This document shows, one piece after another, positions 28,107 to 36,557 of a stretch of DNA of 64,000 nt (its first letter is position 1; every line of letters begins with the position of its first letter). The stretch spans positions 4,278,001 through 4,342,000 of the forward strand of contig CBDETS010000007.1 of the NCBI GenBank assembly GCA_965242975.1. The letters are read 5' to 3'. The position numbers were made by a program, and so were the translations under genes. The notes under the pieces are model-generated. The model searched no databases, was not told the origin of the DNA, and worked only from the letters and a program-made list of their open reading frames with translations. This DNA comes from JAPPHA01 sp965242975. GTDB taxonomy: Bacteria; Pseudomonadota; Alphaproteobacteria; Rhodobacterales; Rhodobacteraceae.

Positions 28107-28408
28107 GGTAATGATTCATGGAAGTGTCGAATATCGCCCTCCAGGCAGGACCCCGGAAATTGTGTATTGGGAATTTCTCGGACCCCTGGAGTTCGACGCG
28201 TCCCGCGTTTCCGGATGAGCCCGTGGCAGAGGACATGCAACGCACCCGCCACGATATCTGACCGTACTTCTCTGCGCAAACCGGAGGAACGACGGTTCGT
28301 AACCGGCGAACATGGGCGTTCGATCGCCGGTCTCGGAAACAGGTCTTCACTCCAGGCCCTGTTCGGGACAAAAGCAAGCAGGGAATTGTTAGTGAAGAGG
28401 CAGGAGTG

Positions 28409-28834
28409 ATGAAGATCAGCAGAAACCAGCCGTGCCCCTGCGGCAGCGGCAGGAAATACAAACATTGCTGCTGGAGTCGCAACAGCGGCGCGCATCTCGA
28501 CTCCACGCCAGCGGTATCGCCTCACGGGTACAGCTTCGTCGAGACCGATCTTGACCGGCTTTCGAACAGTGTCGGCCGTCTCGTCCGTGAAGGCCGCCTC
28601 GATGAAGCCGACGTTGCCTGCAAACAGCTGAGGACCCGCTACCCCGAGACACATGATTGGCTGATGCGCAAGGCCATGGTCTGCGAAGCACGCGGCGAAG
28701 TCGAACGTGCGATCGAGTATTGCGAACGCACGATTGCCTGGATGGATGCACATCCAGCAGACTTTGACCCGGAAAGCCGCGAGCCTTTTCGAGACGACAT
28801 CAAGCGTCTGCGGGAGAGTGCGAGACGTGCTTAG
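28409..28834 (+). CDS. SEC-C metal-binding motif protein with helical repeat region
   Basis: 141 residues. The N-terminus KISRNQPCPCGSGRKYKHCC is a SEC-C zinc-binding motif, as at the end of SecA. Residues 50-140 are helical and TPR-like (LVREGRLDEADVACKQLRTR, AMVCEARGEVERAIEYCERT). Stand-alone SEC-C proteins are of mostly unknown function. The start at ATG 28,409 follows GAGGCAGGAG. It does not form an obvious operon with its neighbours. Confidence 0.78.
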   Translation: MKISRNQPCPCGSGRKYKHCCWSRNSGAHLDSTPAVSPHGYSFVETDLDRLSNSVGRLVREGRLDEADVACKQLRTRYPETHDWLMRKAMVCEARGEVERAIEYCERTIAWMDAHPADFDPESREPFRDDIKRLRESARRA

Positions 28835-29247
28835 CGAGGCGGGAGCCCGCCCCCTTGCGCCACCTGGGCAGTCCGCATGAACGCGAGTTCCGGGTGGAAG
28901 GAGCAGGACTTGAGTACAGCGTGGGGACGGTAACGTGTCGCCGGAGGCCCGACAAGGAAACCGCAGGTGCGCACGCTTCGGATGTGGCGACCAACTGCGT
29001 CGGGTTGCGGGCAGGCATGGCCCACGGGGCAGCGTTGGTTCGGAGTCGCCGAAAACAGTTCTGCACTGTCGTTCCTGCAATGTTTGAAGATTGCACATCC
29101 GGCCGGGAACGACTACGAGAACGCCCGGAAAATCCGTTGACCGACCAGAAGCCCGTGCACGTGGGCCAGAGCAATCGTGAAATCCCGAAAACCCGGGAGG
29201 ACGATCGAGGCTTGGTGCGGTCAGGACATGACAAAAGGGATACTTGA
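28835..29247. other. Intergenic region upstream of the liv-like operon
   Basis: About 410 bases containing no plausible gene on either strand. It should hold the promoter of the nine-gene transport and oxidation cluster. I saw no clear palindromic site for the GntR-type regulator encoded at 39,070. An AAAAGGGA ribosome site lies just before the next ATG. Confidence 0.35.
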
Positions 29248-30450
29248 ATGATGCGAAGAACGATTTTTCAGTTTTCGGCCGCCGCCGCGTTGGTCGGGAC
29301 GATGCTGCTCGGCGTGCCGACGCAGGCGCAGGACGTGATCAAGTTGGGCGCGATCGCCCCAAAGACCGGACCTCTTGCCGGTGGTGCGACGGTAACCCAA
29401 TGGCCCAACATCGAACTCTGGGTCAAGCAGGTCAACGCCCGCGGAGGCCTCCAGGTTGGTGACAGCAAGATGATGATCGAAGTTGTCGAATACGACGACA
29501 AGACCAACCCGGGCGAGCACATAAAGCTGGCGCAGCGTCTGGCGGAGCAGGACGAGGTCGATTTCATCGTCGCCCCATACGGCACCGGCTTCAACATTGC
29601 GACCGCGCCGATCTATGGCCGCTACGGTTATCCGATGATCGCGGTCTCGGCCATAACCGACAAGATCGAAGAACTGACCACCCGGTATCCCAACCTGTTT
29701 TTCACGCTGGGTTCCACCACCGCATTCGTCGAGGGCGTGCGTGACATCCTGGTCGAGAAACGCGATTCCGGCGCGATCAACAACAGGGTCGCCATGGTCA
29801 ACGTGGCAGATGCCTTTGGAATCGAACTGGCGGACCGGGCTCGTGAACTCTTCGTCGAAGCCGGCTTCGAACTGGTCTATGACAAATCCTATCCGTTGGG
29901 CACGCCGGACCTGTCACCGGTGATGAAGGGGGCCAAGGCCGCCGATGCAGACAGCTTCATCGCCTGGTCGTACCCGCCCGACACCTTCGGCCTTGCCGAG
30001 CAGGCGATCATCGAGGACCTGGACGCCAAGATCTACTACTCTGCCGTGGCCACATCCTTCCCGGCGTTCAAGAAGGCCTATGGCGACAAGATCAACAACG
30101 TTCTTGGTGCGGGTGGCACGAACGTTGACGATCCCAGGGTCGCGGAGTACCGCAAGGCTCACGAGGAACTGACCGGGAAAACCGCCGACTACTGGGCCAG
30201 CGCCAACACCTACGCGGCGCTGCAGATACTGGGGCAGGCGATCGAGGGTTCCGGATCAACCGACCGGGAGACGGTCACCGACTACATCAAGAACAACAGC
30301 TTCGAAACCGTGATGGGCACGCTGTCGTTCGTGAACAACAACTCCGCCACCTTCTGGTCGGTTGGCCAGTGGCAGGACGGTACGTTCCGCGGCGTCAAGG
30401 GATCGAACGTCGAAGGAGCCGTTTCCGTTCGCCAAAAGGACGGCTGGTAG
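29248..30450 (+). CDS. Branched-chain amino acid/aromatic-type ABC transporter substrate-binding protein
   Basis: 400-residue LivK-like periplasmic binding protein. Signal MMRRTIFQFSAAAALVGTML, cleavage near TQA-QD. Typical stretches are IKLGAIAPKTGPLAGGATVT, EVVEYDDKTNPGEHIKLAQR, VDFIVAPYGTGFNIATAPIY and FAG-less YWASANTYAALQILGQAIEG. This family (COG0683) binds amino acids, amides or aromatic acids. Genes downstream for aldehyde and alcohol oxidation favour a non-amino-acid ligand here. Confidence 0.85.
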   Translation: MMRRTIFQFSAAAALVGTMLLGVPTQAQDVIKLGAIAPKTGPLAGGATVTQWPNIELWVKQVNARGGLQVGDSKMMIEVVEYDDKTNPGEHIKLAQRLAEQDEVDFIVAPYGTGFNIATAPIYGRYGYPMIAVSAITDKIEELTTRYPNLFFTLGSTTAFVEGVRDILVEKRDSGAINNRVAMVNVADAFGIELADRARELFVEAGFELVYDKSYPLGTPDLSPVMKGAKAADADSFIAWSYPPDTFGLAEQAIIEDLDAKIYYSAVATSFPAFKKAYGDKINNVLGAGGTNVDDPRVAEYRKAHEELTGKTADYWASANTYAALQILGQAIEGSGSTDRETVTDYIKNNSFETVMGTLSFVNNNSATFWSVGQWQDGTFRGVKGSNVEGAVSVRQKDGW

Positions 30451-30463
30451 ACTGCTGGAACAG

Positions 30464-30484
30464 GGGCCGGGAGAAACCCGGCCC
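30464..30484 (+). promoter_or_regulatory. Intercistronic hairpin after the liv-type binding-protein gene
   Basis: Perfect 8-bp stem GGGCCGGG/CCCGGCCC with loop AGAAA, 13 bases after the stop codon and without a T-run. Its position is the same as that of the hairpin after frcB, so it likely sets a higher mRNA level for the binding protein than for the permeases. Confidence 0.65.
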
Positions 30485-30558
30485 TGCAGTATGAACGAAA
30501 AATTTGCGCCCGGCGGCCACGTTCGCCGGGGCATTCCCTGACCGCTTGCTGATACCAA

Positions 30559-31425
30559 ATGCTGGATATCGTCGTCTCTGGCCTCCTGCTGTCCGGAACC
30601 TACGCGCTCGTCGCGATGGGGTTGAACCTGCAGTACGGCGTTGCCCGCATCATGAACCTGGCGAACGGCGAGATCCTGGTGCTCGGTGCCCTGGCGGCCT
30701 TCTGGCTTTACACGACACTGGGCGTGTCGCCTCTTCTGACCGTTCTCATGGTTACGCCGGCATCGTTCGTTGGCAATTGGTTGATCTATCGATTCCTGCT
30801 GTCACCTCTTGCCCGACGGTCCCGGACCCGCGGCCAGCTCGAAGTCGACTCGATACTTGCCACATTCGGGGTGTCCTTTTTCCTGATCGGGGTCATGGTC
30901 AGCATCGAGGGAGGGTTTTTCGCCTATACCTACCTGTCGGAGCCTGTCGTCATCATCGGTTCAACCACTTCGCTCAACCGCCTTGTCGCTTTCCTGGTTG
31001 CGGCCCTGATCGGCATTGCGCTCTATCTCTGGATGTACCGGACGCGTCCCGGAATCGCCATGCGGGCCGTGGCAGTTTCCACGGAGGCCAGCGGACTCGT
31101 CGGTATCAACGTCCCGAGAACCTCGGCGCTGGCTTTCGCGCTGGGCGGTGCGATTACCGCCGCCGGAGGGACGTTGATTTCCACGTTCATCACGCTCGAT
31201 GCCTCTGTTGGCGTCGTATTCACCATGAAAGCACTGATCATCGTGATCCTGGGGGGCGTGGGCGACATCCGGGGCGCAATTGTCGCGGCGGTCATCCTCG
31301 GCGTCGCCGAGACGGCCGTTGCAACTCTTGTCGACCCGGGCCTAACCTTGGCCGTGGCCTACCTGATCTTCGTCCTGATCCTGCTGTTCCGTCCGCAGGG
31401 AATCTTCGGAAGGCGCACGCTTTGA
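30559..31425 (+). CDS. ABC transporter permease, LivH type
   Basis: 288 residues, about eight membrane segments. Family landmarks are LLSGTYALVAMGLNLQYGVA, RIMNLANGEILVLGALAAFW, GIAMRAVAVSTEASGLVGIN (the conserved EAA-like coupling region) and VVFTMKALIIVILGGVGDIR. It pairs with the LivM-type permease that overlaps its stop by 4 bases (TTGA). Confidence 0.92.
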   Translation: MLDIVVSGLLLSGTYALVAMGLNLQYGVARIMNLANGEILVLGALAAFWLYTTLGVSPLLTVLMVTPASFVGNWLIYRFLLSPLARRSRTRGQLEVDSILATFGVSFFLIGVMVSIEGGFFAYTYLSEPVVIIGSTTSLNRLVAFLVAALIGIALYLWMYRTRPGIAMRAVAVSTEASGLVGINVPRTSALAFALGGAITAAGGTLISTFITLDASVGVVFTMKALIIVILGGVGDIRGAIVAAVILGVAETAVATLVDPGLTLAVAYLIFVLILLFRPQGIFGRRTL

Positions 31426-32357
31426 AGCGGTCAGGTCTTCGCGAACTGGCACTCGCTGCGGTGCTTGCCGTCCTCGCTGTCGGCGTGCCGTTCGTCGCGA
31501 ACGGCTACTGGCTGTCCATCGCCGTCACGGGCATGATGTATGTTGCTCTCGCCACGTCCTGGGCGCTGTTCTCCGGCCCAACACATTACATCAGCCTGGC
31601 CACGGGCGCTTTCTTTGGCGTCGGTGGTTATGCCGTTGGGGCGGGAATGTCCGACTACCAGTTGCCGTTTTGGTTGACGGTCGTCATCGGCCCGGTTGCC
31701 GCCACCGTGCTTGCCGCGCTGATCGGCATCGCGACACTTCGTCTCTCGGGAGTCTATTTCGTGATCTTCACACTGGGCCTGGCGGAAATGATCCGCAACC
31801 TCGTGAGCTGGGTTCAGAACAATTTTCTCGGATCGAGGGGCCTCTATGTTCTCACCGATCTCAGGGACCCAGAGATCTACTGGCTGTTGCTGGCGACCGC
31901 GGCAATCGTCTATCTCTTCGGCTGGCTGGTCAGCCGGTCCCGCCTTGGGTTCGCCTTGCGGGTTATCGGCGGCGATGAAACCGTTGCCCGCCATGTCGGA
32001 ATCGAGACAGCGACCGCCAAGGTCATCCTTTTCGCCACGACCGGTTTCTTTGCGGCTCTCGTCGGCGCGCTGATTGCACCCCGCTGGAGTTACATCGAGC
32101 CAAACCAGGTGTTTTCACCACAATTGAGTTTTCTCGTCGTGATCATGGCGTTGCTGGGCGGATCGGGCCGACTCTGGGGACCGCTGGTCGGAGTCATTCC
32201 GTTCACGATCCTCTGGGAATGGATCACGGTGCAGTTCCCGAACCAGTCCACGCTTGTTCTCGGCATCGCCTTTCTTCTGATCGTCTATCTCCTGCCGCAA
32301 GGTGTCGTCGGACGCATCGAACAGTTCCAGGCATGGTTGAGGGAGAAGCGTGGATGA
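31422..32357 (+). CDS. ABC transporter permease, LivM type
   Basis: 311 residues starting at TTG 31,422, overlapping livH. Membrane segments and the landmarks THYISLATGAFFGVGGYAVG, GVYFVIFTLGLAEMIRNLVS, LGFALRVIGGDETVARHVGI (coupling loop) and LSFLVVIMALLGGSGRLWGP place it in the LivM family. The same frame stays open upstream but that part is a shadow of livH. It ends overlapping livG. Confidence 0.9.
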   Translation: MKRSGLRELALAAVLAVLAVGVPFVANGYWLSIAVTGMMYVALATSWALFSGPTHYISLATGAFFGVGGYAVGAGMSDYQLPFWLTVVIGPVAATVLAALIGIATLRLSGVYFVIFTLGLAEMIRNLVSWVQNNFLGSRGLYVLTDLRDPEIYWLLLATAAIVYLFGWLVSRSRLGFALRVIGGDETVARHVGIETATAKVILFATTGFFAALVGALIAPRWSYIEPNQVFSPQLSFLVVIMALLGGSGRLWGPLVGVIPFTILWEWITVQFPNQSTLVLGIAFLLIVYLLPQGVVGRIEQFQAWLREKRG

Positions 32358-33091
32358 GACACTCCGGCGCCGTTCTGTCGGTCGATGGAGTCACCAGGCG
32401 GTTCGGGGGCCTGGTTGCCGTTGCCGACATGTCTTTCGATGTGCCGGAAAACCAGATGATCGGCGTGATCGGGCCCAACGGCTCGGGCAAGACGACCCTG
32501 TTGAACATGGTCTCGGGTGCCTTGAGGCCAACGTCCGGACGAATCCTGCTGAAGGGCCGGAGAATTTCGGACCTGGCTGCACACCGGATCGCGCGTGCAG
32601 GGGTCGGGAGGACGTTTCAGCTCGTACGCCTGTTGCCGGGCCTGAACGTTCTGGAAAACGCCCTGGCCGGAGCCGTATTCGGTCATCGCCGTCGGTGGGG
32701 ACAGGAGGCCGAGGACTTTGCACACGAGATGCTGAGACGTGTGGGTCTGGAGGCAATGTCCTACGCACCGGTCTCGCGGTTGACCTACATCGACCAGAAA
32801 CGACTTGAGCTTGCCCGTACCCTTGCGGGCGAACCGGAAGTGTTGTTACTCGACGAATGGCTCGCGGGGCTGAACCCGACGGAACTCGAGACCGGCATCG
32901 AGCTCATTCACGCGTTGCGCGACGAAGGCCGGACGGTCGTGCTTGTCGAGCACGTAATGGACGCTATCCGTTCACTGTGCGACCGATGCATCGTCATGTC
33001 TTCCGGTCGGAAGATCGCAGAGGGCAAACCCGAGGAGGTCCTGTCTGACCGGGAAGTCATCCGGGCCTATCTCGGGGATGATGACGCCTGA
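32354..33091 (+). CDS. ABC transporter ATP-binding protein, LivG type
   Basis: 245 residues. Walker A is GPNGSGKTT, the LivG insertion is GVGRTFQLVRLLPGLNVLEN, and the switch region is VVLVEHVMDAI. The signature is divergent, LTYIDQKRLELARTL instead of the usual LSYGQQ type, and Walker B reads LLLDEWLAGLNPTE with tryptophan where most family members have proline. These look like subfamily traits rather than damage. ATG overlaps the livM stop (ATGA). Confidence 0.9.
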   Translation: MRHSGAVLSVDGVTRRFGGLVAVADMSFDVPENQMIGVIGPNGSGKTTLLNMVSGALRPTSGRILLKGRRISDLAAHRIARAGVGRTFQLVRLLPGLNVLENALAGAVFGHRRRWGQEAEDFAHEMLRRVGLEAMSYAPVSRLTYIDQKRLELARTLAGEPEVLLLDEWLAGLNPTELETGIELIHALRDEGRTVVLVEHVMDAIRSLCDRCIVMSSGRKIAEGKPEEVLSDREVIRAYLGDDDA

Positions 33092-33148
33092 CCGCGTTCA
33101 GCTTGGGGAAGAATACAATGAGCATGCCAGGGAACAGACCGGAGCCGA

Positions 33149-34276
33149 GTGTTGCTTGAGGTCCGCGACGTTTCGGCTGTCTATGGGCAGCATACGGCAC
33201 TTCAGAACGTGTCGCTGACGGTTCATCCGGGTGAACTTGTCGTCATTCTTGGTGCGAATGGCGCAGGAAAAACCACGCTGCTGCGGGCGATTTCGGGGAT
33301 CTGCGAGGGACGTGTCAGCGGAGATATTCTCCTTGATGGCCAGTCTTTTTCCGGCCTCTCTCCCGACCAGATCGTCGAGCGGGGCGTGGTCCTTGTCCCC
33401 GAGGGACGGGGAATATTCGGCGACCTGACGGTGCGCGAGAACCTGTTGCTGGGAGCGTATTCCGACCGTGCCCGAGGCGACGAATCCGAAAACCTGGACC
33501 GCGTGATGCAGCTGTTCCCGCAACTTCGGAAACGTGAGGGTCAGGTTGCACGCACGATGTCTGGTGGAGAACAGCAAATGGTCGCCGTCGGCCGAGCCAT
33601 GATGTCCGCGCCGAGGATTCTGGTTCTGGATGAACCGTCTCTGGGACTGTCGCCGCGTTTGTGCAAGGAGTTTTTCCAGAATCTTGCCAGGATCAGGTCG
33701 CTCGGCATCGGCGTACTGCTGGTCGAGCAGAACGCCAGGCAGAGCCTCGCCATCGCCGATCGCGGCTATCTTCTGGAAAATACCCGCATCGTCCACGAGG
33801 ACAACGCAACCAGCCTCGCCAGCGACCCGGCTGTGCAAAAGGCATATCTCGGAGCGGGAAGCGGGGCTGATCCCGGAGGCGAGGGACCGGAACCCGAATC
33901 GGCCCCGGAGACACCTGCCGGACTGGAGATTCGGCCCCGACCGCAGCCTCGTCGTTCGGCGGATGACCATGCGGGGCTCGACATCGACGCACTGGTCCAG
34001 AGTGCTGCGCAGCGTTCGGCCACGCCCGTTCGTCCTTCGGGGCCGTCCGAGGACGCCTCTTGCCACAAAGCTCGGCTGACCGCCGCCGTACAGGACATCA
34101 GGCGTGCGGCGGCGGATGCGAGGCGGCCTGTTCGAAAACCCGGCACGGTCGGCGAAGCCAGGTCGTCCGGTCATGATCACCGGGGAGAAGTGGCGGCGCC
34201 CGTGATCGAGATTTACCGTCGCCCGCGGGTCGAGGTCTACCGCCGCCGCCCTTCGGGCAAATTCGAAAGGGACTGA
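33149..34276 (+). CDS. ABC transporter ATP-binding protein, LivF type, with long C-terminal extension
   Basis: 375 residues against about 235 for ordinary LivF. Residues 1-235 are a normal ATPase: Walker A GANGAGKTT, VLVPEGRGIFGDLTVRENLL, signature MSGGEQQMVAVGRAMM, Walker B ILVLDEPSLGLSP and VLLVEQNARQSL. Residues 236-375 are low-complexity, proline, arginine and glutamate rich (GADPGGEGPEPESAPETPAG, EIYRRPRVEVYRRRPSGKFE). Starts at GTG with GGAG 5 bases upstream. The ATPase should be functional; the role of the tail is unknown. One base separates its stop from the next ATG. Confidence 0.88.
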   Translation: MLLEVRDVSAVYGQHTALQNVSLTVHPGELVVILGANGAGKTTLLRAISGICEGRVSGDILLDGQSFSGLSPDQIVERGVVLVPEGRGIFGDLTVRENLLLGAYSDRARGDESENLDRVMQLFPQLRKREGQVARTMSGGEQQMVAVGRAMMSAPRILVLDEPSLGLSPRLCKEFFQNLARIRSLGIGVLLVEQNARQSLAIADRGYLLENTRIVHEDNATSLASDPAVQKAYLGAGSGADPGGEGPEPESAPETPAGLEIRPRPQPRRSADDHAGLDIDALVQSAAQRSATPVRPSGPSEDASCHKARLTAAVQDIRRAAADARRPVRKPGTVGEARSSGHDHRGEVAAPVIEIYRRPRVEVYRRRPSGKFERD

Positions 34277-34277
34277 A

Positions 34278-35753
34278 ATGCTCGACAAACCCACCGCACC
34301 AGGCCAGATCAGGGGCGTTTACATCGACGGCACGTGGCAGCCGACCGATCTTCGGTTCCAAGACATGAACCCGTCGGACGGCAGTGTCTGGACGCATGTT
34401 CCGGATGCGGGTGCCGCGGAGACCCGGCAAGCCATCGAGGCGGCGCATGCCGCATTTCCGGAATGGTCTTCACGGCCGTTCCAGGAGCGGGCCCGAACGT
34501 TGCTCAGGATTGCGGAAGTCTGGAAGTCCCGTAGCGCCGATTACGTCGACGCCGCCCGGTTCGAAGGTGGCGGGTTTTACGGCAAGGGTGTGTTCGAAGC
34601 AGGATACGTGGAAGAGGTTTTCAGGGCTGCCGCCGGACTCTGCTATGCCTCCGTAGGTGAAGTACTGCCGTCGGAACACGGCAAGATCTCCACGGCGGTC
34701 CGGTTTCCGCTCGGTGTCGTCGGTGTGATATCGCCCTGGAACATGCCCGGCATTCTGGGCTCCCGGGGTGTCGCCTTTCCGCTGGCGGCGGGCAACTGCA
34801 TCGTGCTCAAACCGTCGGAGGAGACGCCGTATGCGGGGGGCCTGTTTTTTGCCGAGGTGTTCGAGGAAGCAGGCGTGCCATCCGGCGTGTTCAACGTGGT
34901 CACATGTTCGCGGGACCGCGTGGGCGAAGTCGGTGACGAACTGGTTGACAACCCGCTGGTCAGGGGAATCTCGTTTACCGGCTCGACCGCCGTCGGGCGC
35001 AGGATTGCTGCAAAGTGCGGGGCGCATCTCAAGAAATGTTGCGTGGAACTTGGAGGCAAGGACAGCTTGATCGTGCTGGACGACGCCGACATGGAGCGGG
35101 CGACCGCTGCCGCCAGTTTTGGCGCCTTCATGCACCAGGGTCAGATCTGCATGAGCGTCGAGAAGGTTCTCGTGCACCAGGACATTTATCCGGAATTCCT
35201 TCGGCGGTTCGTCGAACGCGCCGGCAAGATCCGGACCGGCGATATTGCCGACAGATCCAACATCAACGGACCTCTGATCAACGATCGGCAGGCGGAACGT
35301 GTCCGCGGCCAGATCGAGGACGCACTGGCCAGAGGTGCCAGGATATCCCAGGGCGGCGGCGTGAACGGGCGTTATGTCGAACCGACAATCCTTACCCACG
35401 TGACGCCGGAGATGGATATCTGGCGGGACGAGACTTTTGGTCCGGTCGCCGTCGTCGTTCCGTTCGCCACGGACGGCGAGGCCGTGGCCATGGCAAACGA
35501 CACCGAATATGGACTGAGCAGCGGAATCATGACCGGTGACGAAAAACGGGCGCTTGGCATGGCGCGCCAGCTTGAGACCGGCATGTGCCACGTCAATTGC
35601 TCGCCGATCAACGACGAACCGCATGTGCCATTTGGCGGCACCAAGGCCAGCGGAGTGGGACGGCACGGCGGCAAGTGGTCCATCGAGACATTCACCGAAA
35701 CCCGCTGGATCACGCTGGACAGAGGAGGACGGCACTTCCCGCCGGTGTTTTAG
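34278..35753 (+). CDS. Aldehyde dehydrogenase family protein
   Basis: 491 residues, NAD(P)-dependent oxidation of an aldehyde to its acid. GVISPWNMPGILGSRGVAFP carries the catalytic-site asparagine region, ISFTGSTAVGRRIA is the coenzyme loop, VELGGKDSLIVLDDAD has the general-base glutamate, and HQGQICMS holds the nucleophilic cysteine. EPHVPFGGTKASGVGRHGGK closes the active site. Resembles benzaldehyde/vanillin/salicylaldehyde dehydrogenases. The neighbouring alcohol dehydrogenase could supply the aldehyde. Confidence 0.9.
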   Translation: MLDKPTAPGQIRGVYIDGTWQPTDLRFQDMNPSDGSVWTHVPDAGAAETRQAIEAAHAAFPEWSSRPFQERARTLLRIAEVWKSRSADYVDAARFEGGGFYGKGVFEAGYVEEVFRAAAGLCYASVGEVLPSEHGKISTAVRFPLGVVGVISPWNMPGILGSRGVAFPLAAGNCIVLKPSEETPYAGGLFFAEVFEEAGVPSGVFNVVTCSRDRVGEVGDELVDNPLVRGISFTGSTAVGRRIAAKCGAHLKKCCVELGGKDSLIVLDDADMERATAAASFGAFMHQGQICMSVEKVLVHQDIYPEFLRRFVERAGKIRTGDIADRSNINGPLINDRQAERVRGQIEDALARGARISQGGGVNGRYVEPTILTHVTPEMDIWRDETFGPVAVVVPFATDGEAVAMANDTEYGLSSGIMTGDEKRALGMARQLETGMCHVNCSPINDEPHVPFGGTKASGVGRHGGKWSIETFTETRWITLDRGGRHFPPVF

Positions 35754-35755
35754 CG

Positions 35756-36544
35756 ATGAAAGATCTCCTCAAGGACAAGCGAATCATTGTTACCGGTTCT
35801 TCGTCGGGAATCGGCCATGAAACTGCACGGTTCCTGGCCGATCAGGGTGCCGAGGTGCTGGGTGTCGATCTCAACAGGAACTTCGACAACGTGGAGGAAT
35901 TCTATCGCGCCGACCTGAGCGACGGCCCGACGATCGAAGCGCTTGTCGATGTGCTGCCCGAGGGAATCGACGGGCTTGTGAACAATGCCGGCCTGCCCCC
36001 GACGCGGCCGGCGCGGTTGTTGCTGGCCGTAAACCTGGTCGCACCGAAACATCTCACCCGGTTGCTGATTCCGAAACTGAACGACGGCGCGTCGATCGTG
36101 AACGTCGCCTCGTTGGCGGGGTTTGGCTGGCCGCAGGCGGTCGAGGCAATCAGGGCCAGTGAAACACTGGATTTCGACGGAATCGATGCTTTTGTCGAAC
36201 GCTGGAAGGTTTCCAGTGAGGGGGGCCGCAGCTACTTCTTTTCGAAGGAGGCGCTGGTCGCCTGGACGATGCAGAACCGCTGGACCTGGCGGGACCGTGG
36301 CATTCGCATCAATTCCGTCAGCCCGGGGCCGGTGGAAACGCCCATCCTGGGAGATTTCCTGAAGACGCTGGGGGCACGGGCCGAAGAGGACGCCAGGGTG
36401 ATGGACCGCCCCGGCCGGCCGTCCGACATTGTCCCGGTGGTAGCTTTCCTGCTGAGCAGCCACAGTGCCTGGATCCGCGGCACGAATATCCCTGTCGACG
36501 GGGGCATGTCATCGAACATTCTGTGCGAAACGCACGGGCTATAG
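35756..36544 (+). CDS. SDR family oxidoreductase, coniferyl-alcohol-dehydrogenase-like
   Basis: 262 residues. Cofactor motif TGSSSGIG, DLNR after beta-2 (Asp, so NAD likely), structural NNAG, and the active-site tyrosine-lysine in SYFFSKEALVAWTM. PVETPILGDFL and WIRGTNIPVDGGMSSNIL fit the coniferyl-alcohol dehydrogenase (CalA)-like subfamily, which carries a longer segment before the active site (about residues 140-160 here). It would oxidise an alcohol to the aldehyde used by the preceding gene product. The ATG is 2 bases after the ALDH stop. Confidence 0.85.
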   Translation: MKDLLKDKRIIVTGSSSGIGHETARFLADQGAEVLGVDLNRNFDNVEEFYRADLSDGPTIEALVDVLPEGIDGLVNNAGLPPTRPARLLLAVNLVAPKHLTRLLIPKLNDGASIVNVASLAGFGWPQAVEAIRASETLDFDGIDAFVERWKVSSEGGRSYFFSKEALVAWTMQNRWTWRDRGIRINSVSPGPVETPILGDFLKTLGARAEEDARVMDRPGRPSDIVPVVAFLLSSHSAWIRGTNIPVDGGMSSNILCETHGL

Positions 36545-36557
36545 GGAGAAAGAACCA

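Noticed and set aside
30504..31421. Upstream extension of the LivM-type permease frame over livH
   Set aside because: The added 306 codons are out of frame with livH and have no membrane pattern; the TTG at 31,422 overlapping the livH stop is the natural start.
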